From Mycetocola_B reblochoni (GTDB lineage: Bacteria; Actinomycetota; Actinomycetes; Actinomycetales; Microbacteriaceae), in the NCBI RefSeq assembly GCF_003667525.1, contig NZ_RCUW01000010.1, positions 1-64,000 of the forward strand: a stretch of 64,000 nucleotides of DNA. The letters are read 5' to 3'. Below are positions 51,658 through 59,605 of this stretch, piece after piece; the first letter of the stretch is position 1; every line of letters begins with the position of its first letter. Position numbers and translations under genes: made by a program. The notes under the pieces are model-generated. The model searched no databases and was not told the origin of the DNA. It saw only the letters and a program-made list of their open reading frames with translations.

Positions 51658-52761
51658 ATGGTCAAGCGGGCGTGGCGCGCGGTGCTGCTCAGGCGCGAGT
51701 CGCAGTTCTCCGTCATCCTGGCCGCGGTGTGGATGGTGTTCCTGTACTACCCCGCCACCGCCCTCGGCGACGGAGTCCCCCTCGTCGGCGTGGTCGTCGG
51801 GTGGACGGCGCTGATCCTCTTCGCCGTGGTCTACCTGTTCCTGTTCGCGCTCATGGGCAGGGACGGCCCGGGGCGGGGCCCGGCCCGGCCGTTCCTCATC
51901 GGCTTCGCCGTCGAGCTGGCGCTCGTGGCCGTCTTCGTCCCGCTCATCGGGACCGGCGTGCTGTCCTTCACGCCGTTCCTCTGCGCCCTCGCGGTGTTCA
52001 CGCTCCCCGTCCTGGCCGCCGTGGCGGTCGTCGTCGGAACCGCGGTCGGCGTTCTCGTCACCATGGTCGCGACGGGGCAGGAGTGGCTGAGCCTGCTCAT
52101 CAACGTCGGCGCCATCGTCCTCATCGGCACGATCACGCGCTGGTTCATCCGGAGGGCGGCCGAGGCCGACACGCTCGCCATCGGCAAGGCGGTCGCCGAG
52201 GAGAGGGAGACCGTGGCGCGCGACGTGCACGACCTCCTCGGCCACTCGCTGACCCTCATCAAGCTCAAGGCGGAGCTCGCGCAGCGCCTCGTCGAGCGCG
52301 ACCCTGAGCGGGCGGCGCGGGAACTCGCCCAGATCAGCGCCGTCGCATCCGAGTCGCTCGCCGGGGTCCGCACCACCGTCAACGGGCTCCGGGTGGGACT
52401 GGACGCCCAGCTCGCACAGAGCAGGCACGCGCTCGCCTCGGCCGGGGTGCGGCTGGAGACGACGGGGAGCGCCGAGGTGCTCTCGCCTGCCCAGAACGTC
52501 CCTGTCGCGTGGATCCTGCGCGAGTGCACGACGAACACGATCCGGCACGCCCGCGCCACCAGGGCGGAGGTGTCGTTCGAGCCAGGCCGGTTCCGCTTCG
52601 ACGACGACGGCACGGGACTGGTCCGCTCCGGCGACGGGGGACGGCAGGCGACCGACGGCAACGGCTTCGCCGGGATGCGGGAGCGCGCCGCGGTCGCGGG
52701 CGCGCTGCTGCGCGTGGCCGAGTCCCCGCTCGGCGGGGTCAGGGTGGAGGCGAGCTGGTGA
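51658..52761 (+). CDS. Sensor histidine kinase, NarL/DesK type
   Basis: ATG at 51658 gives 367 residues. The first 165 residues hold four to five membrane helices with no large extracellular loop, which suits sensing in the membrane. The HisKA_3 phosphoacceptor is ARDVHDLLGHSLTLIKLKAEL (about residue 190). The ATPase domain has LRECTTNTIRHARAT (N-box), FDDDGTGL and GNGFAGMRERA. It should phosphorylate the response regulator encoded directly after it; the genes overlap by GTGA. Signal unknown; membrane stress or the ABC exporter substrate is a guess. Confidence 0.92.
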   Translation: MVKRAWRAVLLRRESQFSVILAAVWMVFLYYPATALGDGVPLVGVVVGWTALILFAVVYLFLFALMGRDGPGRGPARPFLIGFAVELALVAVFVPLIGTGVLSFTPFLCALAVFTLPVLAAVAVVVGTAVGVLVTMVATGQEWLSLLINVGAIVLIGTITRWFIRRAAEADTLAIGKAVAEERETVARDVHDLLGHSLTLIKLKAELAQRLVERDPERAARELAQISAVASESLAGVRTTVNGLRVGLDAQLAQSRHALASAGVRLETTGSAEVLSPAQNVPVAWILRECTTNTIRHARATRAEVSFEPGRFRFDDDGTGLVRSGDGGRQATDGNGFAGMRERAAVAGALLRVAESPLGGVRVEASW

Positions 52762-53375
52762 GCGCGACACCGATCCGGCTGATGCTCGTCGACGACCAGC
52801 AGCTCATCCGCGGCGCGATCGGCGCGCTGCTCGAGCTCGAGGGGGACCTGGCCGTCGTCGCGTCCGTCGGCGACGCGGCGGGGGCCGTCGAGGCGGCGGA
52901 GCGCCTGCGACCGGACGTGTGCCTCATGGACATCCAGCTGCCGGGGATCGACGGCATCGAGGCGACGGGGATGGTGCTCGCCGCGAGCCCGGCCACGCGG
53001 GTGCTCATGGTGACGACCTTCGCGCGCCCCGGCTACCTGCGCTCCGCCGTCGCGGCGGGCGCGAGGGGTTTCCTCGTCAAAGACGCCCCGCCCGCCGAGC
53101 TCGCCGCCGCCGTGCGACGGGTGCACGCGGGCCTGCGCGCCATCGACCCCGCCCTGGCCGAGGAGTCGCTGTTCGACGGTGCCAGCCCGCTCAGTCCGCG
53201 GGAGCGCGACGTGCTGACGGCCTCCGCCGACGGGCGGCCCGTCCGGCGCATCGCCGAGGCGCTGTTCCTGTCCCAGGGCACCGTGCGCAACCACCTGTCC
53301 GCCGCGATCGGCAAGACCGGCGCCGCCAACCGCGCCGAGGCCGCGCGGATCGCCAGGGACCGCGGCTGGATCTGA
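52758..53375 (+). CDS. Response regulator, NarL/LuxR type
   Basis: GTG at 52758 overlaps the kinase stop and gives 205 residues. The receiver domain has VDDQQ and the phosphoacceptor Asp in CLMDIQLPG, with VTTFARPGYLRSAVAAGARGFLVKDA. The C-terminal LuxR-type helix-turn-helix is LSPRERDVLTASADGRPVRRIAEALFLSQGTVRNHLSAAIGKTG. It is the partner of the kinase and probably controls the exporter genes. It is convergent with aroG. Confidence 0.93.
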   Translation: MSATPIRLMLVDDQQLIRGAIGALLELEGDLAVVASVGDAAGAVEAAERLRPDVCLMDIQLPGIDGIEATGMVLAASPATRVLMVTTFARPGYLRSAVAAGARGFLVKDAPPAELAAAVRRVHAGLRAIDPALAEESLFDGASPLSPRERDVLTASADGRPVRRIAEALFLSQGTVRNHLSAAIGKTGAANRAEAARIARDRGWI

Positions 53376-53444
53376 ACCGGCCGCGACGTCCGCGCGGACG
53401 CCCGCTCCCGGTGTCCCGCGCCAGCCGGCCGGGCTACCCGCCGC

Positions 53445-54512
53445 TCAGCCGGCGGTGGCCCTCCGGCGTGCCACGGCGTCGGCGAGCACACCGAGCAGAC
53501 GGCTCGTCTCGTCCCAGCCGATGCAGGCGTCCGTGATGCTCTGCCCGTAGACCAGCCCGGCGGGGCCGTCGTCGCCGAGGTCCTGACGTCCGGGCTCGAT
53601 GAAGCTCTCCATCATGAGCGCCCCGATCGGCTCCCCCGCCGCGACCTGCCCGGCGAGCAGCTCGACGACCTCGGCCTGGCGCACGTGGTCCTTGCCGCTG
53701 TTGGCGTGGCTCGCGTCGACGACGACGCGCGGCGCGTGCCCCGCAGCCCGCGAGCGCTCCGCCGCGGTGGCCACGCTGGCCGAGTCGAAGTTCGGCCCCG
53801 ACTTGCCCCCGCGGAGGATGAGGTGCGCGCTCGGGTTGCCGGTCGTGCTGACCACGCTCGCGCGGCCGTCCGCGTCGACACCGAAGAACACCTGCTCCTG
53901 CGCCGCCACGGTGCAGCCGTCGAGGGCGACGCCGACGTCGCCGTCCATCCCGTTCTTGAAGCCGACGGGCATGCTCAGTCCGCTCGCCATCTGCCGGTGG
54001 ATCTGGCTCTCCGTCGTCCGCGCGCCGATGGCGCCCCAGGCGACGGCGTCGGCGATGAACTGCGGGCTCGTCGGCTCCAGGAACTCGCAGCCGACCGCGA
54101 GGCCGGTGTCGATCACGTCCACAAGGGTCCGACGGGCCAGCCGCAGCCCGTCGGCCACCCGGTGACTGCCGTCGAGGCCGGGGTCGTTGATCAGGCCCTT
54201 CCACCCGCCGGTCGAGCGCGGCTTCTCGAAGTACACGCGCATGACCACGAGCAGCTCACCGTCGAGCTCGGCCGCGCGGGCCGCCAGCCGACGCGCGTAG
54301 TCGAGGGCGGCGACCGGGTCGTGCACCGAGCACGGGCCGACGACGACGACGAGACGGTCGTCGTGCCCGCTGATGACGCGGTCGATGCTGGTGCGGGCGA
54401 GCTCGACGGCGTCCTCGCGCCCCTGCCCGAGCGGCAGCTCGTCGCGCAGCTCGCGCGGGGCGGGGAGAGGCTCGAAGGTGGTGACCCTCAGGTCACCGGT
54501 GGCGCTCATCAT
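53445..54512 (-). CDS. aroG: 3-deoxy-7-phosphoheptulonate synthase (class I, AroF/G/H type)
   Basis: The 355-residue protein joins PEP and erythrose 4-phosphate, the first step of aromatic amino acid synthesis. Motifs: VVVGPCSVHDP, VMRVYFEKPRSTGGWKGLINDP (PEP and metal binding), GARTTESQIHRQMASGLSMPVGFKNGMDG, HLILRGG and DASHANSGKDH. Two successive ATG codons (54512, 54509) are possible starts. The 160-base leader encodes an aromatic-rich 17-residue peptide and a terminator hairpin, so transcription attenuation is likely. Direct feedback residues cannot be read here. Confidence 0.95.
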   Translation of the reverse strand: MMSATGDLRVTTFEPLPAPRELRDELPLGQGREDAVELARTSIDRVISGHDDRLVVVVGPCSVHDPVAALDYARRLAARAAELDGELLVVMRVYFEKPRSTGGWKGLINDPGLDGSHRVADGLRLARRTLVDVIDTGLAVGCEFLEPTSPQFIADAVAWGAIGARTTESQIHRQMASGLSMPVGFKNGMDGDVGVALDGCTVAAQEQVFFGVDADGRASVVSTTGNPSAHLILRGGKSGPNFDSASVATAAERSRAAGHAPRVVVDASHANSGKDHVRQAEVVELLAGQVAAGEPIGALMMESFIEPGRQDLGDDGPAGLVYGQSITDACIGWDETSRLLGVLADAVARRRATAG

Positions 54513-54526
54513 CGTGGTGGTTCCGT

Positions 54527-54543
54527 TCCCGGCGGGGCCGGGA
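54527..54543 (-). promoter_or_regulatory. Hairpin just before the aroG ribosome site
   Basis: TCCCGGC (54527-54533) and GCCGGGA (54537-54543) pair perfectly around GGG. It lies immediately upstream of the GGAAC element that may serve as the aroG ribosome site, so it could influence initiation. Its role is unknown. Confidence 0.4.
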
Positions 54544-54567
54544 CAGCCAACCGCCGATTAAGACGAA

Positions 54568-54593
54568 ACGCAGAGACGGATTCGTCTCTGCGT
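54568..54593 (-). terminator. Attenuator-type terminator hairpin in the aroG leader
   Basis: ACGCAGAGACG (54568-54578) and CGTCTCTGCGT (54583-54593) form a perfect 11-bp stem with loop GATT; on the minus strand it is followed by TTCGTCTTAAT, a broken U-tract. It is 29 bases after the leader peptide stop and 55 bases before the aroG start, as expected of an attenuator. Confidence 0.7.
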
Positions 54594-54622
54594 GCTGGCT
54601 CTGGAAGTCGTGGGGGTGCGCG

Positions 54623-54676
54623 TTACGCGGTCGGCTCCAGAGCCAACTCGACATACGCATACCAACGGAAATCCAT
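54623..54676 (-). CDS. Aromatic-rich leader peptide of aroG (MDFRWYAYVELALEPTA)
   Basis: A 17-residue frame begins with ATG at 54676 and ends TAA at 54623. Codons 3-8 are Phe-Arg-Trp-Tyr-Ala-Tyr, so all three aromatic amino acids are present in six codons. The predicted transcription start falls on the ATG, so the leader mRNA may be leaderless; AGGA seven bases upstream is part of the -10 element. A second hairpin (54596-54605 with 54636-54645, perfect 10 bp) overlaps codons 11-14. Stalling of the ribosome at the aromatic codons should change hairpin choice. It is shorter than normal gene-finder limits. Confidence 0.75.
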   Translation of the reverse strand: MDFRWYAYVELALEPTA

Positions 54677-54682
54677 GGCTTG

Positions 54683-54711
54683 ATCCTATGCCGTCTCAGA
54701 CGACGGGTCAA
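54683..54711 (-). promoter_or_regulatory. Promoter of the aroG leader
   Basis: On the minus strand TTGACC (54706-54711), 17 bases, then TAGGAT (54683-54688). Both elements are close to sigma-70/HrdB consensus. Predicted start near 54676, the A of the leader peptide ATG. Confidence 0.65.
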
Positions 54712-54769
54712 CGTGGGCGGCACGGCCCGGCGGCCAGCGTGGGCATCAGACGGGGCCGCGGCACGTCGG

Positions 54770-55221
54770 TCAGCACGAACCCTGACCCACACGCGCCCGG
54801 CGCCGCGCGATCGCACCGGCGGCGAAACGGCCGATCCCCGCGACAACCATCGCGGGCAGGCCGCTCAGGAGGATCAGCCGCGGCCATCCCCCCTCGGTCT
54901 GCTGCCCCGCGCCCAGGCCGTTCAACAGAGACGGAATGAGCCAGGAGCCCACCGCCAGCCCCACGAGCGCGAAGACAGCCACATGTGCCCCCTCGACACG
55001 CACACCCCGCACAACGCGATTGAGCAGGTGCGCGCAGGGCAGGCCGACGATGAGCAGGGCTGCGTAGCCGAACAGGAGCGCGAACACGGCCAGCAACGGC
55101 AACACGGCGAACGCGCGGAGCGCCTGCGGCCCCGCCGCTCAGCAGCGTTCCCAGCCGGTGATCGTGCGGCGCGCGCCCGACCGTAGCGCCTGTCCAGTTC
55201 CGACACGGTGGCCGCGCTCAT
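54770..55221 (-). pseudogene. Small membrane protein gene, apparently frameshifted
   Basis: ATG at 55221 overlaps the stop of the upstream membrane-protein gene (ATGA), and the first 30 or so residues (MSAATVSELDRRYGRARAA) are in one frame. The hydrophobic body, from ALRAFAVLPLLAVFALLFGY to the stop at 54770, is in another frame that has no start of its own except GTG at 55105. Adding one G to the run at about 55130-55135 joins the frames into a protein of roughly 149 residues with three to four membrane helices. It may be a real mutation, a sequencing error or an independent 111-residue protein. No family is recognised. Confidence 0.5.
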
Positions 55222-55829
55222 CGCGTCGTCCCCGACCACAGCACGCACTCGCGGCGGTCCTGCACCCCGGGACGGGCCGCACGGTCCGCTGAACGCATGC
55301 CGAGCCACCGCCCGACCCCGGCGACCAGGACGCCCGGCCAGACGAACAGCTGGCCGAGCCCGGTTCCGAGCATGCCGGGAACCTCGGCCAACGACACCCA
55401 GCTGAGCTGCCCGGACAGCGCCTGCCCCAGCACGGGGAGCAGCACCCCGCCCGTGACACCACCGGCGACCGCGAACGCCAGGACGTGGATCCAGCGCTGA
55501 CGCACCGGGCGCAACACCCGACTAAGCACGGCACCCAGTGGAATCCCCAGTACGAGCACGACCACGCCCCCGACGAGGACAAGCGCACCCCCGAAACACA
55601 CGGCTGTGCCGACAATGTCGCCGAATCCCGGCCCGTCGACGCTGCCACAGGCCTGCACGCACATCACCACTCCCATGACGAGCCCGAACAGCGGTGCCGC
55701 GACGACCAGGCCCAGGACAGCGCCCCAGAGGTGGTCGACGATCCCGAAGCGATTCCGTGGCGCGTCGATCACAGCCGCCCCGTGCCGGGGCGGCACCGCG
55801 CCGACGCGGGCAGTCCGGGGCCTAGGCAT
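55218..55829 (-). CDS. Membrane protein of unknown function in TetR operon
   Basis: The 203-residue protein has about five hydrophobic helices (residues about 30-55, 70-95, 105-125, 135-155 and 160-175) and hydrophilic ends. No domain is recognised. Its start ATG overlaps the end of the TetR gene by eight bases, and its stop overlaps the ATG of the next small membrane-protein gene. This tight packing suggests all three are under TetR control, possibly as an efflux or envelope unit. Confidence 0.7.
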   Translation of the reverse strand: MPRPRTARVGAVPPRHGAAVIDAPRNRFGIVDHLWGAVLGLVVAAPLFGLVMGVVMCVQACGSVDGPGFGDIVGTAVCFGGALVLVGGVVVLVLGIPLGAVLSRVLRPVRQRWIHVLAFAVAGGVTGGVLLPVLGQALSGQLSWVSLAEVPGMLGTGLGQLFVWPGVLVAGVGRWLGMRSADRAARPGVQDRRECVLWSGTTR

Positions 55830-56493
55830 CGTCGGCCCCGGTGATCAGCTGCACCACGCCGATCGCCTCCCTCAGCTGCTTCTTCAGGAACGGCAGCCGG
55901 CTGACGGCGAGAAGCTCGGCGATGAGAGGCACCACCCGGTCGACGAGCTCCCGGGTCCGGCGCTGCCCCGGGGAGCGGTCGTACGCCCAAAACAGCATCC
56001 CCGCCATGAACGCACCCCAGAGCAGCTCGGGCAGTTCCGCGCGGAGCTCGGCGCTCACCCGCAGATCGGAGCCGGTGACGACGTCGTCGAACAGCGACAC
56101 CGCGGCCGTCTTCGCCTCGCGCGCGCGGCCGCCGAAGGGGTTGCTGGCGCCGCCGGGGGTGATGGCCGTACCGAGGAATGAGCCCGCGAAGTCGTGGTAG
56201 TCGTCGACCAGGTCGAAGCCGAGCAGGTACACGGCTCGCAGGCGTGCGGCGAAGGAGCGCTCGCCGTCCAGAACCCGCTGCCCCTGGTCGCGGTAGCGCT
56301 CGGACACGTGGACGTAGAGCGCGCTCACGATGTCGTCTTTGGAGCGGAAGTAGTAGTAGATCCCTCCGGGGGCGATGCCGGCGGCGTCCGCGATGCCCCG
56401 CATCGTCGTCCCGTCGAAGCCGTTCTGTCGCAGCGACTCGAAGGCCGCGCGCTGGACACGCTCTCTGGTCTGCTCCGACTTCTTCGCTGCCAT
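55822..56493 (-). CDS. TetR-family transcriptional regulator
   Basis: ATG at 56493 (MAAKKSEQTRERV) gives 223 residues; further upstream ATG codons lie within the operator palindrome. The helix-turn-helix is at about residues 8-55: QRAAFESLRQNGFDGTTMRGIADAAGIAPGGIYYYFRSKDDI. The remainder is a helical ligand domain of the AcrR-type. The palindrome TTTGAACATGTTCAAA sits 13 bases upstream, a likely autoregulatory site. It leads a short operon with two membrane proteins. The ligand is unknown. Confidence 0.92.
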   Translation of the reverse strand: MAAKKSEQTRERVQRAAFESLRQNGFDGTTMRGIADAAGIAPGGIYYYFRSKDDIVSALYVHVSERYRDQGQRVLDGERSFAARLRAVYLLGFDLVDDYHDFAGSFLGTAITPGGASNPFGGRAREAKTAAVSLFDDVVTGSDLRVSAELRAELPELLWGAFMAGMLFWAYDRSPGQRRTRELVDRVVPLIAELLAVSRLPFLKKQLREAIGVVQLITGADDA

Positions 56494-56505
56494 ACCGCAA
56501 TGGTA

Positions 56506-56521
56506 TTTGAACATGTTCAAA
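56506..56521. promoter_or_regulatory. Perfect palindrome upstream of tetR, likely operator
   Basis: TTTGAACATGTTCAAA is a 16-base perfect palindrome, low in GC within a GC-rich surround, 13 bases before the TetR start. TetR proteins normally bind such sites to repress their own transcription. Confidence 0.7.
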
Positions 56522-56677
56522 AAGCAAGGGGAAAGCTGTCGCCGCTCCCCCGCCGCAGCGCCCGTCCGCCCCGACCTGACGCCGACGCACACGGACGGCA
56601 CCGCGCATCCGCCCCTGCCCGCACACGAGTCGGGGCCGGCCGCAGGAGCGACCGACCCCGAGAAACCGCAGCGCGGC

Positions 56678-57337
56678 TCAGCGGCGCATGACCTTGCGCG
56701 CCAGCCAGTTGCCGAAGAACTGCACGAGCTGGACGAGCACGATGATGACGAAAACCGCCGCCCAGGTCACCACCGGGTTGAACTGGCGCATGCCGTACTG
56801 GATCGCGAAGTTACCCGTGCCGCCGCCGCCGATGTAGCCCGCCACCGCCGACATGTCCACGAGGGCGACGAAGGCGAAGGTGAAGCCGAGGATCAGCGGG
56901 CCCAGCGCCTCGGGGATGACGATCTGGAACATGGTCCGCAGCCGGGACGCACCGGCAGCGCGGGACGCCTCGATCACGCCGGGGCTGACCGTGAGCAGGT
57001 TCTGCTCCACCAGACGGCCGATCGCGAACGACGCCGCCAGCGAGATCGCGAAGATCGCGAAGCCCGTGCCGATCGCCACGATGCCGAGCGACCGTGCCAG
57101 CGGCTGCACCGCGGGCAGGAAGATCAGGAACGGGATCGGACGGAAGATGTTGACGATGACGTTCACCAGGCCGTACACGAAGGCGTTCGGGTACAGGCTG
57201 CCCGGCCGGGTCGCGTAGAGCAGCCCGCCGAGGACGAGTCCGCCGAGACCGCCGAACAGCAGGCTCAGCCACACCAGCTGCAGGGTCTGGCCGAAGGCCT
57301 CCCAGAACAGCGGGGTCAGACGAATCAGGTCATCCAT
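56678..57337 (-). CDS. metI: Methionine ABC importer permease MetI
   Basis: ATG at 57337 overlaps the metN stop (TGATG) and has GGAGG seven bases upstream; it gives 219 residues. Five membrane helices and EASRAAGASRLRTMFQIVIPEALGPLI (permease loop) match MetI, as do NVIVNIFRPIPFLIFLPAVQPLAR and IGGGGTGNFAIQYG. It forms the channel for D- or L-methionine import with MetN and MetQ. It is the last gene of the operon. Confidence 0.95.
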   Translation of the reverse strand: MDDLIRLTPLFWEAFGQTLQLVWLSLLFGGLGGLVLGGLLYATRPGSLYPNAFVYGLVNVIVNIFRPIPFLIFLPAVQPLARSLGIVAIGTGFAIFAISLAASFAIGRLVEQNLLTVSPGVIEASRAAGASRLRTMFQIVIPEALGPLILGFTFAFVALVDMSAVAGYIGGGGTGNFAIQYGMRQFNPVVTWAAVFVIIVLVQLVQFFGNWLARKVMRR

Positions 57338-58365
57338 CACTTCACCTCCGTGATGCTCACGCGGGCGGACAGCTCGGCGACGGCAGCGGCGACCGCGGCC
57401 GGCTCACCGCCGAGGGCGAGAGTGAGGTTGCCGAAGGTCCTGCCCTGGATGTCGTGGACGCCGCCGTAGATGAGCTCGACGGCGACGCCGGCCGCGGCGA
57501 GGGTGCGGAACACCTCGGCCTGGCCGATCCCGTCCTCGCGGATGGCGACCGTGACGATCCTGCCCGGATGCCTCGCGGCGAGGACCTCGAGCTCCTCGCC
57601 CTGCGGGACGCCCTTGACGACCGTGGAGACGAAGCGCTTGGTCGCGCGTTCGTGCGGCTCGGAGAACACGTCGAAGGTGTCACCCAGCTCGACGACGCGC
57701 CCCTTCTCCATGACGGCGACGCGCGTGGCCAGCGACTGGATGACCTCCATCTCGTGCGTGATGACGATGATGGTGATGCCGAGCTCCCTGTTGACGCGGC
57801 GCAGCAGCCCGAGCACGTCCTGCGTCGTCTCCGGGTCGAGCGCGCTGGTCGCCTCGTCGGCGAGCAGGATGCGCGGGCTGGTGGCGAGCGCACGCGCGAT
57901 GCCGACGCGCTGCTTCTGGCCCCCCGAGAGCTGGTCGGGGTAGTTGTCGCCTTTGTCGGACAGGCCGACGAAGTCGAGCAGCTCCGCCACGCGCGTGGCC
58001 CGCTCCGCCTTCGCGACACCCGCGACCAGAAGGGGGTAGTCGATGTTGCCGCGGACGGTCTTCGCGTTGAACAGGTTGAACTGCTGGAAGATCATGCCGA
58101 TCCCCGAGCGGACACCCCGCAGGTCCTTCTCGGACAGCGTCGTGATGTCCGTGCCGTGCACGGTGATGCTGCCGCTGGTGACGGGCTCCAGGGCGTTGAT
58201 CAGCCGGACGAGCGTGGACTTTCCCGCGCCCGAGTAGCCGATGATGCCGAAGATGTCGCCCTCGTCGACGTCCAGGTCGACCCCGTCGATCGCCGCGACG
58301 GGGTCGGCGGAGCGCCGCGGCGCCGGATAGCTCTTGCGCACGTCGCGCAGTGAGACGATCGTCAT
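57337..58365 (-). CDS. metN: Methionine ABC importer ATPase MetN
   Basis: ATG at 58365 with GGGAGGGAAC upstream gives 342 residues. Walker A GYSGAGKSTL, Q-loop IFQQFNLFNAKTV, signature LSGGQKQRV, Walker B ILLADEATSALD, and switch ITHEMEV. The C-terminal NIL domain (about residues 270-342: VIVTVAIREDGIGQ-like) binds methionine and inhibits transport when it is plentiful. It follows metQ by 82 bases, including a 15-bp hairpin. Confidence 0.95.
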   Translation of the reverse strand: MTIVSLRDVRKSYPAPRRSADPVAAIDGVDLDVDEGDIFGIIGYSGAGKSTLVRLINALEPVTSGSITVHGTDITTLSEKDLRGVRSGIGMIFQQFNLFNAKTVRGNIDYPLLVAGVAKAERATRVAELLDFVGLSDKGDNYPDQLSGGQKQRVGIARALATSPRILLADEATSALDPETTQDVLGLLRRVNRELGITIIVITHEMEVIQSLATRVAVMEKGRVVELGDTFDVFSEPHERATKRFVSTVVKGVPQGEELEVLAARHPGRIVTVAIREDGIGQAEVFRTLAAAGVAVELIYGGVHDIQGRTFGNLTLALGGEPAAVAAAVAELSARVSITEVK

Positions 58366-58384
58366 GTTCCCTCCCTCGGACACA

Positions 58385-58422
58385 GCTGTTCCGGCGCGAG
58401 GGTGTCTTCGCGCCGGAACAGC
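58385..58422 (-). terminator. Intercistronic hairpin between metQ and metN
   Basis: A perfect 15-bp stem (58385-58399 with 58408-58422) closes an eight-base loop, between the metQ stop and the metN ribosome site. No U-tract follows. It may act as a partial terminator or protect the 3' end of metQ mRNA, giving more binding protein than transporter. Confidence 0.65.
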
Positions 58423-58447
58423 GTCACTCAAATCGTACGGGCTCGCC

Positions 58448-59353
58448 CTACTCCGACTCGGCGATGTCGGCCTGGACGGTCGCGAGCGACTCCTCCAGGT
58501 CGGCGACCGGGGTCTTCAGCAGCACGGCGGTGCCGCCGGAGGTCTCGACGAGGTCGTCCTGGACGGCGGTGCTGTCCTGGAAGATCTGCACGAGCTTGAG
58601 GTAGGTCTCGTTGTCCTTGTCCTCGGCCTTGGCGGCGAACACGTTCACGTAGGGCAGCGCGTTCGGGTCGCTCGGGTCGTCCTGGGCGATCGCGTCGTCG
58701 GCGGAGAGGCCCGCGTCGGTGATGAAGTCGTTGTTGATCACCGCGGCGGCGACGTCCGGAAGCGAGGTGGCCGTCAGCGACGGCTCCAGCTCGGTGACCT
58801 TGACCTTCGACGCGGCCGTGTCGACCTCGTCGAGGCCGGAGAAGATGCTCCCTCCGCCGGTCAGCTCGATGAGGCCGGCCGACTGCAGGACGAGCAGGCC
58901 GCGGGCCTGGTTCGAGGGGTCGGAGGAGACGGCGACGGTCGATCCCTCGGGGATCGCGTCGACCGAGTCGTACTGGGTCGAGTAGAGGCCGAGCGGGTAG
59001 ATCGCGGTCGCACCGATCGGGGTGAGGTCCTCACCCGCGCTCTGGTTGTACTCACCCAGGTAGACGATGTGCTGGAACTGGTTGAGGTCGATCTCGCCCG
59101 CGGTGAGCGCGGGGTTCGGCTGCTCGTACTGGGCGAAGTCGACGATCTCGATGGAGATGTCCTCGGCCTTGGCCGCCTCGGTGAAGGAGGTCCACTGCGG
59201 GTCGCTCGCGCCGACCACGCCGATCTTGACCGGGTTGGCCTCGCTGCCCTTGTCGTCGGCGGCGTCACCGGCGTTTCCGCCTGCGCACCCGGCCAGCAGG
59301 GCGATGGCGGCGAGTCCGGCGACCGTGCCGGCGAGCTTTCGTGTGATCGACAT
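58448..59353 (-). CDS. metQ: Methionine-binding lipoprotein MetQ (NlpA family)
   Basis: ATG at 59353 with GGGAGGACACC upstream gives 301 residues. The lipobox is ALLAGC (mature Cys23). The NlpA fold shows VKIGVVGASDPQW, FAQYEQPNPALTAGEIDLNQFQH and VSSDPSNQARGLLVLQSAGLI, all typical of methionine-binding proteins. It binds methionine outside the membrane and delivers it to MetNI. The gene leads the operon. No SAM riboswitch was recognised upstream. Confidence 0.95.
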   Translation of the reverse strand: MSITRKLAGTVAGLAAIALLAGCAGGNAGDAADDKGSEANPVKIGVVGASDPQWTSFTEAAKAEDISIEIVDFAQYEQPNPALTAGEIDLNQFQHIVYLGEYNQSAGEDLTPIGATAIYPLGLYSTQYDSVDAIPEGSTVAVSSDPSNQARGLLVLQSAGLIELTGGGSIFSGLDEVDTAASKVKVTELEPSLTATSLPDVAAAVINNDFITDAGLSADDAIAQDDPSDPNALPYVNVFAAKAEDKDNETYLKLVQIFQDSTAVQDDLVETSGGTAVLLKTPVADLEESLATVQADIAESE

Positions 59354-59561
59354 TGGTGTCCTCCCAGGTTGCGTCACGCGGCGACAGGGTTTCGCCGTGG
59401 TGTGCTGTGTGTTCGTGACGTGCGGCACAACGCTACGGCCTGGGTGGCCGGGACGAAAACCCGCGCGGCCGCACCCGGAATATTTCGTCACATAGCGGCC
59501 GGGGCGCCGGGCGCCCCGCGTCGCCGTGTGACGCCAGGCGTGACACCGCGTGTCCTGTGCG

Positions 59562-59591
59562 TTGTGGCCGGCTCATAGCCGCTTCTAAGGT
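59562..59591 (+). promoter_or_regulatory. Candidate promoter of the M14 carboxypeptidase
   Basis: TTGTGG (59562-59567), 18 bases, then TAAGGT (59586-59591). The transcript would start near 59598 and have a 94-base 5' UTR. Confidence 0.4.
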
Positions 59592-59605
59592 CTGGCCCAT
59601 CCGGT

